Below, piece after piece: positions 35,343 through 45,269 of a DNA stretch of 64,000 nt; the first letter of the stretch is position 1; every line of letters begins with the position of its first letter. A program made the translations under genes and the position numbers. The notes under the pieces are model-generated. The model did not search any database. It was not told the DNA's origin and saw only the letters and a program-made list of their open reading frames with translations. This DNA comes from Pseudomonadota bacterium (GTDB lineage Bacteria; Pseudomonadota; Gammaproteobacteria; Xanthomonadales; Rhodanobacteraceae), in NCBI GenBank assembly GCA_021793575.1, contig JAJYSM010000006.1, positions 17,041-81,040 of the forward strand, given 5' to 3'.

Positions 35343-37973
35343 TCAATCGTCCAGCACCACTTCCTCCGCCTCGTCGCGCAGGTTGTACGGGCTGGACATC
35401 ACCTTGCCGTAGGCACCGGCCTGGGCGATCAGCATCACGTCGCCTTCCTGCGCCTCGGGCAGGCGGCGGTCGGTGCCGAGCACGTCGCCGCTTTCGCAGA
35501 TCGGGCCAACCACCTGGTACAGCGCGGTGGCCGGTTCGTCGAGGCGGGTCAGGTTGACGATCTCGTGCCAGGCGTCGTACAGCGCAGGGCGGATCAGGCT
35601 GTTCATGCCGGTGTCCACGCCGAGGTAGCGCAGCGCGCTCTTGCCTTTCTGCTGGGTGACGCGGGTGAGCAGCACGCCGGCGTCCGCCACCAGGTAGCGG
35701 CCCGGCTCCATCCACAGCTGGTAGTGCGGGTAGGCGGCCTTCACTTCGCGCAGCACGCGATCCAGTGCGGCGATGTCCAGCCGCGCCTCGCCCGGATGCG
35801 ACGGCACGCCGAGGCCGCCGCCGATGTCGATGAAGGCCACGCTGCCGATGCGCTCGGCCAGGCTGGCCAGCTGGGCGTAGACCTCGCCCCAGTGCGCGTC
35901 GTCGAGTATCCCCGAGCCCAGATGCGCGTGCAGGCCGCGCACGCTCACGCCGTGCACGTCAGCCAGCCGCAGGAACGCGTCGAGCTGCTCCACCGGCAGG
36001 CCGAACTTGCTGCCGGCACCGCCGGTGCGCACCTTTTCGTGATGGCCGAGGCCGCGGCCCAGATCCACCCGCAGCACGATCTCGCGGCCACGGAACAGCT
36101 CGCCCCAGTGCTCCAGTGGGTACAGCGCGTCGAGCGACACGCTGGCGCGCGTGGTCAGCGCCCAGGCGTAGTCGTCGCGCGGCGCGAAGTTGGGCGTGAA
36201 CAGCAGCGGCGCGGTGTCCGGCACGGTCGCCAGCACGGCCTTCAGCTCGCCCGGCGAGACGCACTCGAAGCCGAAGCCCTCCTGCGCCAGCGCGCGCAGG
36301 ATCGCCGGATGGGTATTCGCCTTCACCGCGTAGTGCAGCCGATCCACCGCCGCCAGCGACTTCAGCTCGCGCGCCTGCTGGCGCACGGTGGGCAGGTGAT
36401 AGACGTAGCGCGGCGTGGCCTCGGCCGCCAGCTGCAGCAAACGCGGGCGCTGCCCGGCGTGCCACCACGCGGCGGCCGGTGCCGGCAGCTCGCCGCTGCC
36501 GTACAGCGCCTGCCAGCTGGGGCCGAACAGCGCACTGTCGTCGGTGCGCAGGGCGCCGGCGGCGATCAGCAACTCGTGCAGGTGAGGTAGCAGCGTGTCG
36601 ACCACTTCCTCGTCGACCACGAAGGTGAGGTTGAGGTTATTCGAGGACTGCGAGATCAGGTGCACGCGCAGCTGGCCGAACTCCGCCAGCACGCCGGACA
36701 GCGTGTGCAGCAGCGAGCGCATGCCGCGCCCGACCAGGGTGATCGCGGCGCACGGCGCGATCACCTTGACCCGGCACACCTTGGCCAGGTCGGTGGCCAG
36801 CGCGGCGATCGCGTCGGAGTCGAGCAGGTTCTCGGTGGGGTCAAGCGACACGGTGACGTTGGTCTCGGCCGAGCCGATCAGGTCCACCGACAGCCCGTGC
36901 TGCTTGAACTGCGCGAACACGTCGGCGAGGAAGCCGACCTGCTGCCACATGCCGACCGATTCCATCGACACCAGGGTGATGTTCTTGCGCGCGCTGATCG
37001 CCTTGACGCTGGGCGCGTGCTCGCGCACCTCGGGGCCGATCACGGTGCCGTCCAGCTCAGGCCGGTTGGTGTCCTTGATCAGCAGCGGCACGCGCGGCTC
37101 GCGCAGCGGCGACAGACAGCGCGGATGCAGCACCTTGGCGCCGGTCGAGGCGATTTCCTGCGCCTCCTCGTAGTCGAGTTTCTGCAGCAGCCGGGCGCCC
37201 GGCACCTGGCGCGGATTGGCGGTGAACATGCCGGCCACGTCGGTCCAGATCTCCACCCGCTGCGCCTTCAGCAGCGCGCCGAAGTACGACGCCGAAGTGT
37301 CCGAACCGCCGCGACCGAGCAGCACGGTGCGGCCGGCGCCTTTCTCCGAAGCGCCCTCGCGCGCGATGAAGCCCTGCGTGATGAACACTTCGCCCAGCCC
37401 GGCCAGCCGCGCGGCCAGCCGCGGATCGTGGCGCGAGTCCACCATCGAGGACAGCAGCCGCGTGCGCTCGTTCTGGTTCGGCAGCGCCACCGCCGTGAGG
37501 CAGTCGCGCGCGTCCAGCCACTCGGTGGCCAGCCCGCTGTGGCTGAGAAACGCAGCGCCGAGCGCGCTCGACATCAGCTCGCCGTGCGCCTGCACCTGCG
37601 CCTGCCACGCCAGCTCGCCGGTCGCCGCCGGGCCATCTGCGGCCAACTGCGCCAGATCGTGCAGGCGCGTGCCCAGCGTGTCCGGCAGCGCCAGCTGCAT
37701 GTGCTCCAGCAGCTCGTAATGCCGCTGCGCGATCGTCCGCGTCGCCTCGCTGCGCTTGCCGGCGTCGACCTCGGCGCAGAGCTGCTTGAGCGCGTCGGTG
37801 ATGCCGGTGAGCGCGGAGACCACCACCAGCACGCGCGCGCCCTCGGTACGGCGACCGGCCACCAGCTCACGGATGTTCTGCCAGCGCGGCAGCGTGGCGA
37901 CGCTGGTGCCGCCGAACTTCATCACGATCCAGGGGGCGTCCGCGGCAAGCGGCTCGGGGGCGGGCGGGGTCAC
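35343..37973 (-). CDS. Bifunctional aspartate kinase / diaminopimelate decarboxylase fusion
   Basis: N-terminal aspartokinase (VMKFGGTSVA, ITLVSMESVGMW ACT region) fused to PLP decarboxylase (YAVKANTHPAILRAL, IDIGGGLGVP, GPICESGDVL). Confidence 0.95.
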   Translation of the reverse strand: MTPPAPEPLAADAPWIVMKFGGTSVATLPRWQNIRELVAGRRTEGARVLVVVSALTGITDALKQLCAEVDAGKRSEATRTIAQRHYELLEHMQLALPDTLGTRLHDLAQLAADGPAATGELAWQAQVQAHGELMSSALGAAFLSHSGLATEWLDARDCLTAVALPNQNERTRLLSSMVDSRHDPRLAARLAGLGEVFITQGFIAREGASEKGAGRTVLLGRGGSDTSASYFGALLKAQRVEIWTDVAGMFTANPRQVPGARLLQKLDYEEAQEIASTGAKVLHPRCLSPLREPRVPLLIKDTNRPELDGTVIGPEVREHAPSVKAISARKNITLVSMESVGMWQQVGFLADVFAQFKQHGLSVDLIGSAETNVTVSLDPTENLLDSDAIAALATDLAKVCRVKVIAPCAAITLVGRGMRSLLHTLSGVLAEFGQLRVHLISQSSNNLNLTFVVDEEVVDTLLPHLHELLIAAGALRTDDSALFGPSWQALYGSGELPAPAAAWWHAGQRPRLLQLAAEATPRYVYHLPTVRQQARELKSLAAVDRLHYAVKANTHPAILRALAQEGFGFECVSPGELKAVLATVPDTAPLLFTPNFAPRDDYAWALTTRASVSLDALYPLEHWGELFRGREIVLRVDLGRGLGHHEKVRTGGAGSKFGLPVEQLDAFLRLADVHGVSVRGLHAHLGSGILDDAHWGEVYAQLASLAERIGSVAFIDIGGGLGVPSHPGEARLDIAALDRVLREVKAAYPHYQLWMEPGRYLVADAGVLLTRVTQQKGKSALRYLGVDTGMNSLIRPALYDAWHEIVNLTRLDEPATALYQVVGPICESGDVLGTDRRLPEAQEGDVMLIAQAGAYGKVMSSPYNLRDEAEEVVLDD

Positions 37974-38114
37974 GGGTAGGCGGGCCAGGTAGAGAGAAAA
38001 GTCCCGCCAGTGTTGCGCTGCGGCAGATTGATTGCAATGATTTTTCCGACGAGAGCGTTTGGACGTTTAGACATCCGTTTGAGGCACGGGTAGGATCACG
38101 GAGCACAAATTGCC

Positions 38115-38249
38115 CCCTCTCCCCTGCGGGGAGAGGGTTGGGGTGAGGGGCCGGGACTGGCTGTGCACCCACATCGAAGCAGAGCTTTTGATCAACATCT
38201 CCGCGAGCACCCGCCCCTCTCCTCAATCCTCTCCCCGAGGGGGAGAGGA
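38115..38249. repeat. Pair of CCCTCTCCCC/GGGGAGAGGG hairpins in an intergenic region
   Basis: CCCTCTCCCC-tgc-GGGGAGAGGG (38115-38137) and TCCTCTCCCC-gaggGGGAGAGGA (38227-38249). Confidence 0.75.
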
Positions 38250-38277
38250 GGCTATGGCGTGCGCGGCGCGCACATGG

Positions 38278-39795
38278 TTATTGGATGACTACCGGGATCT
38301 TGCCGATGCGGGACTGCCACTCGCGCGGCCCCGTCGTGTGCACCGAGGTACCGGCGGAATCCACCGCCACGGTCACCGGCATGTCCTTCACTTTGAACTC
38401 GTAGATCGCCTCCATGCCGAGATCGGCGAAGCCGACCACGCGGCTGGCCTTGATCGCCTTGGACACCAGGTACGCCGCGCCGCCGACGGCCATCAGGTAC
38501 ACCGACTGGTGCTTCCTGATCGCCTCGATCGCGGCCGGGCCGCGCTCGGCCTTGCCGACCATGCCGAGCAGGCCGGTTTCGCTGAGCACCTGCTCGGTGA
38601 ACTTGTCCATGCGCGTCGCGGTGGTGGGGCCGGCCGGGCCGACCACTTCGTCGCGCACCGGATCGACCGGGCCGACGTAGTAGATGAAGCGGCCGCGGAA
38701 ATCCACCGGCAGCGGCTCGCCCCGGTTCAACATGTCGACCATGCGCTTGTGCGCGGCGTCGCGGCCGGTGAGCAGCTTGCCGTTGAGCAGCAGCACTTCG
38801 CCCGGCTTGAAGCTGGCGACTTCCTCCCGGGTGATGGTGTCCAGGTTCACCCGGCGCGCGTTGGTGGGGTTGTAGGTGAGCCGGGGCCAGTCTTCCAGCG
38901 AGGGCGGATCAAGCATCACCGGCCCCGAACCGTCCAGGGTGAAATGCGCATGGCGGGTCGCCGCGCAGTTGGGGATCAGCGCCACCGGCAGGTTCGCCGC
39001 GTGGGTCGGGTAGTCCTTCACCTTGATGTCGAGCACGGTGGTGAGGCCGCCCAGACCCTGCGCGCCGATGCCCAGCGCGTTGACCTTGTCGTAAAGCTCG
39101 ATGCGCAGCTCCTCGGTGCGGCTGGCCGGGCCGCGCGCGATCAGCGCCTGGATGTCGATCGGCTCCATCAGCGCCTCCTTCGCCAGCAGCATCGCCTTCT
39201 CCGCGGTGCCGCCGATGCCGAGGCCAAGCATGCCAGGCGGGCACCAGCCGGCGCCCATCGTGGGCACGGTCTTCAGCACCCAGTCGGCGATCGAGTCGGA
39301 CGGATTGAGCATCGCGAATTTCGATTTCGCCTCGGAGCCGCCGCCCTTCGCCGCCACGATCACGTCGAGGGTGTCGCCGGGCACGATCGAGACGTGGATG
39401 ACCGCCGGCGTGTTGTCCTTCGTGTTGGTGCGCTTGCCGGCCGGATCGGCCAGGATGCTGGCGCGCAGCGGGTTGTCCGGGTCGGCGTAGGCGCGGCGCA
39501 CGCCTTCGTTGACGGCATCTTCCAGCGAGCTGCTGAAGCCGTCCCAGCGCACGTTCATGCCCACCTTGAGGAACACGGTGACGATGCCGGTGTCCTGGCA
39601 CAGCGGTCGATGCCCCTCGGCGGCCATGCGCGAGTTGATCAGGATCTGCGCCATCGCATCCTTCGCCGCCGGTGCCTCCTCGCGCTCGTACGCGGCGGCG
39701 AGGCCCTTGATGTAGTCGACCGGGTGGTAATAGCTGATGTACTGCAGCGCGTCGGCAACGGACTGGATCAGGTCGGCTTGCTTGATGATGGTCAT
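38278..39795 (-). CDS. Class I (Fe-S) fumarate hydratase
   Basis: LCQDTGIVTVFLKVG, GWCPPGMLGLGIGGTAEKA, AGTSVHTTGPREWQSRIGKIPVV. Start at MTIIKQADLIQSV. Confidence 0.95.
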   Translation of the reverse strand: MTIIKQADLIQSVADALQYISYYHPVDYIKGLAAAYEREEAPAAKDAMAQILINSRMAAEGHRPLCQDTGIVTVFLKVGMNVRWDGFSSSLEDAVNEGVRRAYADPDNPLRASILADPAGKRTNTKDNTPAVIHVSIVPGDTLDVIVAAKGGGSEAKSKFAMLNPSDSIADWVLKTVPTMGAGWCPPGMLGLGIGGTAEKAMLLAKEALMEPIDIQALIARGPASRTEELRIELYDKVNALGIGAQGLGGLTTVLDIKVKDYPTHAANLPVALIPNCAATRHAHFTLDGSGPVMLDPPSLEDWPRLTYNPTNARRVNLDTITREEVASFKPGEVLLLNGKLLTGRDAAHKRMVDMLNRGEPLPVDFRGRFIYYVGPVDPVRDEVVGPAGPTTATRMDKFTEQVLSETGLLGMVGKAERGPAAIEAIRKHQSVYLMAVGGAAYLVSKAIKASRVVGFADLGMEAIYEFKVKDMPVTVAVDSAGTSVHTTGPREWQSRIGKIPVVIQ

Positions 39796-40074
39796 GGGCG
39801 GCTTGGACTGGGTGAACAAGAGTGTCGGCACGGCGCGAGCGACGCCGCGCCAGCTGCCTATTGTGCCGCAAGCGCGGCGACCCGGTCCGGGCGATGGCGT
39901 GGCAAGGCCCGCCACGGGCATCGGCACGCTCAACGTGACCCACTTCAACGAGTTCCCCGACAGGCGATCAAACGGCGCTTCGCGCGGTAGCTGACACTGC
40001 GACCCGGATCACTCGTGTCCGGCTGAACACCGGCGCAAAGCCGACGGCGCTTGCCGGGATGGCGCCGAGCCAGC

Positions 40075-41436
40075 ATGCTCGTGCGTCGTTCACCACCACG
40101 GCGCCTTCACGTGCAAGCACCCGACCCTGCCCACGGCTATCTGCGTCGCCTGCGTCCGTGGGACGCCGCCTTGATCGTGGTCGGCGGCATCATCGGTGGC
40201 GGCATCTTTCTCAACCCCGGCATTGCCGCGCAGCGCACCGAATCCGGGCTGGCGCTGCTGCTGGTATGGGCCGGCGCCGGCGTGCTCACCCTGATCGGCG
40301 CGCTGTGCTACGCCGAGCTCGGCGCGCGGCGGCCGCAGGCGGGCGGCAGCTACGTCTACCTGCGCGAGGCGTTCGGGCCGCTGGCCGGCTTCCTGTTCGG
40401 CTGGACCATGCTGCTGGTGATCTATTCCGGCTCCAGCGCGGCGGTGGCGACGATCTTCGCCAGCTACGCCTGTGCGCTGTTCGAGCTGCCGCCGACGTGG
40501 GCGCTGCCGCTGACGGTGGGCGCGCTGGTGTTCGTGGCCGGGCTGAACCTGTTCGGGCTGCGGCTGGGTGCGCAGATCCAGAATCTGTTCACCCTGCTCA
40601 AGCTGCTGGCGGTGGCGGTACTGGTGGCCTGCGGCCTGCTGCTGGCCGGCGCCGGCCATGGCGACGTGCTGGCGGCGGATCCGGCGCGCGCCGGCGCGGG
40701 CTTCATCGGCGCGGCGCTGCCGGTGCTGTTCGCCTACTCCGGCTTCACCTACCTCAACAACCTCGCCGGCGAAGTGCGCGATCCGCAGCGTACGCTGCCG
40801 CGCGCGCTGCTGATCGGCATGCTGCTGGTGATCGGCGCCTACGTGCTGGTCAACGTGGCCTATCTGGCGGTGCTCGGTCACGCCGGCCTGGCGGCCAGCC
40901 ACGCGCCGGCCGCCGACGTGATGCAGCGGGTGGTCGGGCCGCTCGGCGGGAAGCTGATCGCACTGGGCGTGGCGATCTCCGCGCTGGGCTTCTGCAACAT
41001 CACCCTGGTGGCCGGCGCACGCGTGCTGCAGGTGATGGGCGAGGACGGCCTGTTTTTCCGCGCGGTAGCGCGGCTGCACCCGCGCTACCGCACGCCCAAC
41101 CTGGCGCTGCTGCTGCTGTCCGGCTGGGCCATCGTGCTGGCGCTGTCGGGCAGCTACGGCCAGCTGCTGGACTACGCCACCTTCGGCGACTGGCTGGCCT
41201 GCGCGGTCGGCGTGGCCACGCTGTTCTGGTATCGCCGCCACGACGACGGCGCGATCCGCTTCCGCGTGCCCGGCTATCCGTGGCTGCCGCTGCTGTTCAT
41301 TGCGGTAATTGGCTGGGTGGTGCTGGCGACGATGCGCGACAACCCGCTGCATGCGGGCATTGGCCTGCTGATCATCGGTGCCGGGGTGCCGGTGTACCTG
41401 GTCTGGCGGCGCCTGTTCAGCGGCGCGCGTGCCTGA
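40075..41436 (+). CDS. APC family amino acid permease
   Basis: ALIVVGGIIGGGIFLNPG; GGSYVYLREAFGP; about 12 TM helices. Confidence 0.9.
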   Translation: MLVRRSPPRRLHVQAPDPAHGYLRRLRPWDAALIVVGGIIGGGIFLNPGIAAQRTESGLALLLVWAGAGVLTLIGALCYAELGARRPQAGGSYVYLREAFGPLAGFLFGWTMLLVIYSGSSAAVATIFASYACALFELPPTWALPLTVGALVFVAGLNLFGLRLGAQIQNLFTLLKLLAVAVLVACGLLLAGAGHGDVLAADPARAGAGFIGAALPVLFAYSGFTYLNNLAGEVRDPQRTLPRALLIGMLLVIGAYVLVNVAYLAVLGHAGLAASHAPAADVMQRVVGPLGGKLIALGVAISALGFCNITLVAGARVLQVMGEDGLFFRAVARLHPRYRTPNLALLLLSGWAIVLALSGSYGQLLDYATFGDWLACAVGVATLFWYRRHDDGAIRFRVPGYPWLPLLFIAVIGWVVLATMRDNPLHAGIGLLIIGAGVPVYLVWRRLFSGARA

Positions 41437-41487
41437 GCGGGGCGCGGCAATGCCACAATGCGCGGACAGTTTATCGAGGAGATTTGA

Positions 41488-42015
41488 ATGGCGCCCGCGC
41501 AAGCCCTGCCGGTCACTACCGACACCATCGTGCCGCAGAAAATACGCGCGGGCATCGATCTGCAGATCAACGGCGAGCACTTCCGCCACACCGGCGACCC
41601 GCAGATGCCGCTGCTGTGGTATCTGCGCGACGTGCTGCGGCTGACCGGCACCAAGTACGCCGGCGAGCACGGTGACAGCGGCGCTGACCTGGTGCTGCTG
41701 GACGGCAAGCCGGCGTCGGCCATCACGCTGCCGATGGAGCAGCTGGCCGGCCATCAGGTCACCACGGTGGAGGGCCTGGCCGCCAACGACGGTACTCTGC
41801 ACGCGATCCAGCAGGCCTTCATCGACGAGGACGCGATCGGCTGCGGCTACTGCGTGCCGGGCTGGCTGATCGCCTCGGTCGCGCTGCTGCGGCGCCAGCC
41901 CCATCCCACCGACGACGACATCGACCAGCTCTCCAACCTGTGCCGCTGCGGCAACCAGACCCGCGTGCGCCGCGCGATCAAGCGCGCCGCCGCCGGCAAG
42001 GCAGGCCAGCCATGA
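41488..42015 (+). CDS. IorA-like (2Fe-2S) subunit of a xanthine dehydrogenase-family enzyme; N-terminal cluster ligands absent
   Basis: C-terminal motifs GCGYCVPGW and NLCRCGNQTRVRRAI are present; the N-terminal CxxxxCxxC-type motif is replaced by LTGTKYAGEHGDSGADLVLLDG. Confidence 0.85.
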   Translation: MAPAQALPVTTDTIVPQKIRAGIDLQINGEHFRHTGDPQMPLLWYLRDVLRLTGTKYAGEHGDSGADLVLLDGKPASAITLPMEQLAGHQVTTVEGLAANDGTLHAIQQAFIDEDAIGCGYCVPGWLIASVALLRRQPHPTDDDIDQLSNLCRCGNQTRVRRAIKRAAAGKAGQP

Positions 42016-44327
42016 GCAGGCGCCAGCGCGACGACCGCGGCGTGCCTGCCGCGGGCATGCCGGTGGCGGGCCGGCCCGACCTGCTGCGGCTCTCGCGCCG
42101 CCGCTTCCTGCAGGTGCTGGCCGGCGGCGCGGGTGCGCTGCTGGTCGGCATCCGTATTGCCGACGCGGACAGCGCCCCGCTGCCGCTGGCGCTGCTGGGC
42201 GACAGCTTCTTCGACCTCGGCGCCTACGTGCGCATCGACAGCGACAGCAACGTGCTGATCGGCGCGCGCGATCCGGACACCGGCACCGGCGTAGCCACCG
42301 CGCTGCCGCGCATCATCGCCGACGAGCTCGACGCCGACTGGAACCGCGTCAGCGTGGTCGGGCTCGGCCTCGGCGTGCAGGACAACAACGGCCAGCCGCG
42401 CTGGACTTACGGCCGCCAGGTCGGCGGCACCGGCAGCTCGATTCCCGCCGCCTGGAACGACCTGCGCCAGGTCGGTGCGGTGGCGCGCTGGCTGCTGCTG
42501 CGCGCCGCCGCGCGGCGCCTGGGCGTGCCGGCCGACCGGCTGCGCTGTGATGCCGGCACGGTGATCGCGCCCGACGGCCGTCGCTTCACCTACGGCAGCC
42601 TGGCCGAGGACGCCAGCAAGATCGCCCTGCCCGACGCCATGCCGCCGCTGAAGCAGCCGGCCCGCTACCAGCTGATCGGCCAGCCGGCCGGTGACGTCGA
42701 CGCGCGCACTATCGTCACCGGCCAGGCCCGCTACGCGATCGACCAGCACGACGGCGACGCGCTGGTTGCCGTGCTGGCGCACTGCCCGTGGCCGGACGGC
42801 AAGCTGGCGCGCATCGACACCGCCGACACGCTGGCGGTGAAGGGCGTGGTGAAAGTGGTGCAGCTGCAGCCCGAGCCGAACCAGCCGTGGGGCAGCACGG
42901 TGATCGCGCCGGCGGTGGCCGTGCTGGCCGAGGACACCTGGTCGGCGCTGCAGGGCCGGCACAAGCTGAAGCTCGAATGGACGCCCGGCCCCAGCGGCAG
43001 CGAGAGCAGCAGCGCGCTCGAGCAGCAGGCCGCCGCGCTGGTCGCCGGCAGCGGTGCGCCGACCACCCGCGTACGCGACGAGGGCGATCTTGAAGCAGCC
43101 GGCAAGAAGGCCGCGCGGCGGCTGCAGGCGAGCTACTTCCAGCCGTGGCTGGCGCACGCCACCGCGGAGCCGATGAACTGCCTGGTGCGGCTGGACAAGG
43201 ACAAGGCCAGCCTGGTCGTGCCCACCCAGGCGCCGCAGAAAGCCTGGGCCGTGGTGCAGCGGCTGACCGGCCTCGACCCGGCGCAGATCGAGATCAGCGT
43301 GCCGCGCGTGGGCGGCGGCTACGGCCGCCGGCTCGATCACGACTACGTCGCCGAGGCGGTGATGCTGGCGCAGGCGGTCGACAAGCCGGTGCGCCTGCTG
43401 TGGACACGCGAGCAGGATCTGGACCACGACTATTACCGCTCCGGCAGCGTGCACCAGCTCAGCGTGATCATCGACCGCAAGCGTCAGCTGCTTGGTTGGG
43501 ACCAGCGCATGGCCAGCGCCTCCGCACTGGTCAATCGCGGCGTGCCCGACGGCCGCCTGTGGACCTCCGAGGTGGATGCCAACCAGTTGCCCGCCGGGCT
43601 GGTGCCCAACTTGCGCAGCGACTGGTACGCGCTGCCGTCGGCGATTCCGCGCGGCCCGCTGCGCGGCATGCCGCACCTCAGCAACGCCTTCGCGGTGCAG
43701 TGCTTCATCGACGAGATCGCGCACAGCCTGAAAGAGGATCCGCTGCACACCCAGCTGCGCCTGCTCGGCGCGCCGCGGCAGATCGCGCTCGGCAACGGCG
43801 GCGTGCTCGACACCGGGCGCCTGATCAACGTGCTCACGCTGGTCACCGACCGCATCGAATGGAAAAACTGGCTGCGCAGCGTCAACGGCCTCGGCCTCGC
43901 CTGCTGGCACGTCAACGGCGCCTACGTGGCGCACGCGATCGAGGTGGGCATGGACGGCGAGCGGCTGGTGATCCAGCGAGTGGTGTGCGCCGTCGATGTC
44001 GGCCGCGTGATCAACCCGCTGGGCCTGGAAGGCCAGGTCGCCGGCGCCACGCTCGACGCGCTGTCCGCCGCGCTGAACCTGGCCATCACCTTCAAGGACG
44101 GCCGCATCCAGCAGCACAGCGGCAAGGACTACCCGCTCGCCAGCATGGCCCAGCTGCCCGACGCGGTGGAAGTGATCAGCGTCCCCGGCGGCGACCTGCC
44201 GCCCACCGGCGCCAGCTTCCTCGCCATGCCCACCGCCGCCCCCGCGCTGGCCAACGCGGTGTTCCGCGCCAGCGCCGTGCGCGTGCGCCGGCTGCCGCTG
44301 ATGAAGGAGCTGCTGCGGCTGCTGTAG
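42012..44327 (+). CDS. IorB-like xanthine dehydrogenase-family molybdopterin-binding subunit, Tat signal
   Basis: ATGA overlap; Tat motif SRRRFLQVLAGGAGALLVG; PRVGGGYGRRLDHDYVAEAV, LLWTREQDLDHDYYR, APALANAVF. Confidence 0.88.
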   Translation: MSRRQRDDRGVPAAGMPVAGRPDLLRLSRRRFLQVLAGGAGALLVGIRIADADSAPLPLALLGDSFFDLGAYVRIDSDSNVLIGARDPDTGTGVATALPRIIADELDADWNRVSVVGLGLGVQDNNGQPRWTYGRQVGGTGSSIPAAWNDLRQVGAVARWLLLRAAARRLGVPADRLRCDAGTVIAPDGRRFTYGSLAEDASKIALPDAMPPLKQPARYQLIGQPAGDVDARTIVTGQARYAIDQHDGDALVAVLAHCPWPDGKLARIDTADTLAVKGVVKVVQLQPEPNQPWGSTVIAPAVAVLAEDTWSALQGRHKLKLEWTPGPSGSESSSALEQQAAALVAGSGAPTTRVRDEGDLEAAGKKAARRLQASYFQPWLAHATAEPMNCLVRLDKDKASLVVPTQAPQKAWAVVQRLTGLDPAQIEISVPRVGGGYGRRLDHDYVAEAVMLAQAVDKPVRLLWTREQDLDHDYYRSGSVHQLSVIIDRKRQLLGWDQRMASASALVNRGVPDGRLWTSEVDANQLPAGLVPNLRSDWYALPSAIPRGPLRGMPHLSNAFAVQCFIDEIAHSLKEDPLHTQLRLLGAPRQIALGNGGVLDTGRLINVLTLVTDRIEWKNWLRSVNGLGLACWHVNGAYVAHAIEVGMDGERLVIQRVVCAVDVGRVINPLGLEGQVAGATLDALSAALNLAITFKDGRIQQHSGKDYPLASMAQLPDAVEVISVPGGDLPPTGASFLAMPTAAPALANAVFRASAVRVRRLPLMKELLRLL

Positions 44328-44422
44328 CGCGAAATACGACGGAATGACTGCCGCTCCGGCCCTGCAAGCGCAAGCTCGCTGGCAGCGGCTTGCGTTTGCA
44401 GCGGCCACGGCCCGGGACTAGC

Positions 44423-44452
44423 ATGTGTACGTAACTGCTTCGGAGTACACAT
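44423..44452. promoter_or_regulatory. Inverted repeat upstream of vapBC (putative autoregulatory operator)
   Basis: ATGTGTAC (44423-44430) and GTACACAT (44445-44452), perfect 8-bp arms immediately before the antitoxin ATG. Confidence 0.6.
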
Positions 44453-44453
44453 C

Positions 44454-44648
44454 ATGCGCACAAACATCGTGATCGACGACAAGCTGATGAAAGATGCGCT
44501 GCGGGCGACCGGCCTGAAGACGAAACGCGAGGCCGTGGAGCTGGGTCTGCGCACCGTGCTTCGGCTGCGGCAGCAGGAGGAGATCCGGCGCTTCCGCGGC
44601 AAGCTCGACTGGCACGGCGATCTCGATGCGATGCGGGCCGACCGGTGA
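44454..44648 (+). CDS. vapB: Type II TA antitoxin, VapB family
   Basis: MRTNIVIDDKLMKDALRATGLKTKREAVELGLRTVL; overlaps the PIN gene. Confidence 0.9.
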   Translation: MRTNIVIDDKLMKDALRATGLKTKREAVELGLRTVLRLRQQEEIRRFRGKLDWHGDLDAMRADR

Positions 44649-45046
44649 TCCTGGTCGATTCCAGCGTATGGATCGACTACTTCCGCGGCATCGGAACCTG
44701 GCAAGCCGACCAGCTTGATGGCCTGCTGGGAAACCAGCCATTGGCCGTTGGCGATTTGATCCTGACCGAGGTGCTGCAGGGCTTCGCCAGCGCAAAGGAC
44801 TTCAACCGTGCCCGCAAATTGCTGAATTCTCTGGTGCTGGTCGAGATCGGCGGACAGGGTGTTGCCATCGAGGCCGCCAGGAACCACCGGGTGCTGCGTG
44901 CGCTCGGCGTCACGGTGCGCAAGACCATTGACACGCTGATCGCCACGCGCTGCATCGAAAGCGGGTACACGCTGCTGCATGCCGACCGGGATTTCGAGCC
45001 ATTCATGCAGCACCTTGGCCTGCGATGCGTGCCGCATCCAACCTGA
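44645..45046 (+). CDS. vapC: Type II TA toxin, VapC family PIN ribonuclease
   Basis: MILVDSSVWIDYFRG; GDLILTEVLQGF; GYTLLHADRDFEPF. Confidence 0.93.
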   Translation: MILVDSSVWIDYFRGIGTWQADQLDGLLGNQPLAVGDLILTEVLQGFASAKDFNRARKLLNSLVLVEIGGQGVAIEAARNHRVLRALGVTVRKTIDTLIATRCIESGYTLLHADRDFEPFMQHLGLRCVPHPT

Positions 45047-45269
45047 TCGTTGACTGGCGCCGCGCTGCGCCGCTCAGGCCAGGCTGCGCACTCAGAGGCT
45101 GAGAATAGTCGACCGCCGTAGCGAGGGCGTCGCCAGGCGCGCGTGACAAGGTGCGTTGCGGGCACTACGGGGAGTTTGGTGAGCCGGTGACTCGGATTTG
45201 ACCGCAGCGCGCCGCCGGCACGGGCGTTTGGCGGCGGTCGCAGTAAGTGGGCGATTTTTTCTCAGCCTC

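Noticed and set aside
41847-44408. 853-aa minus-strand ORF
   Set aside because: Antisense to the IorB-like gene; no motifs.
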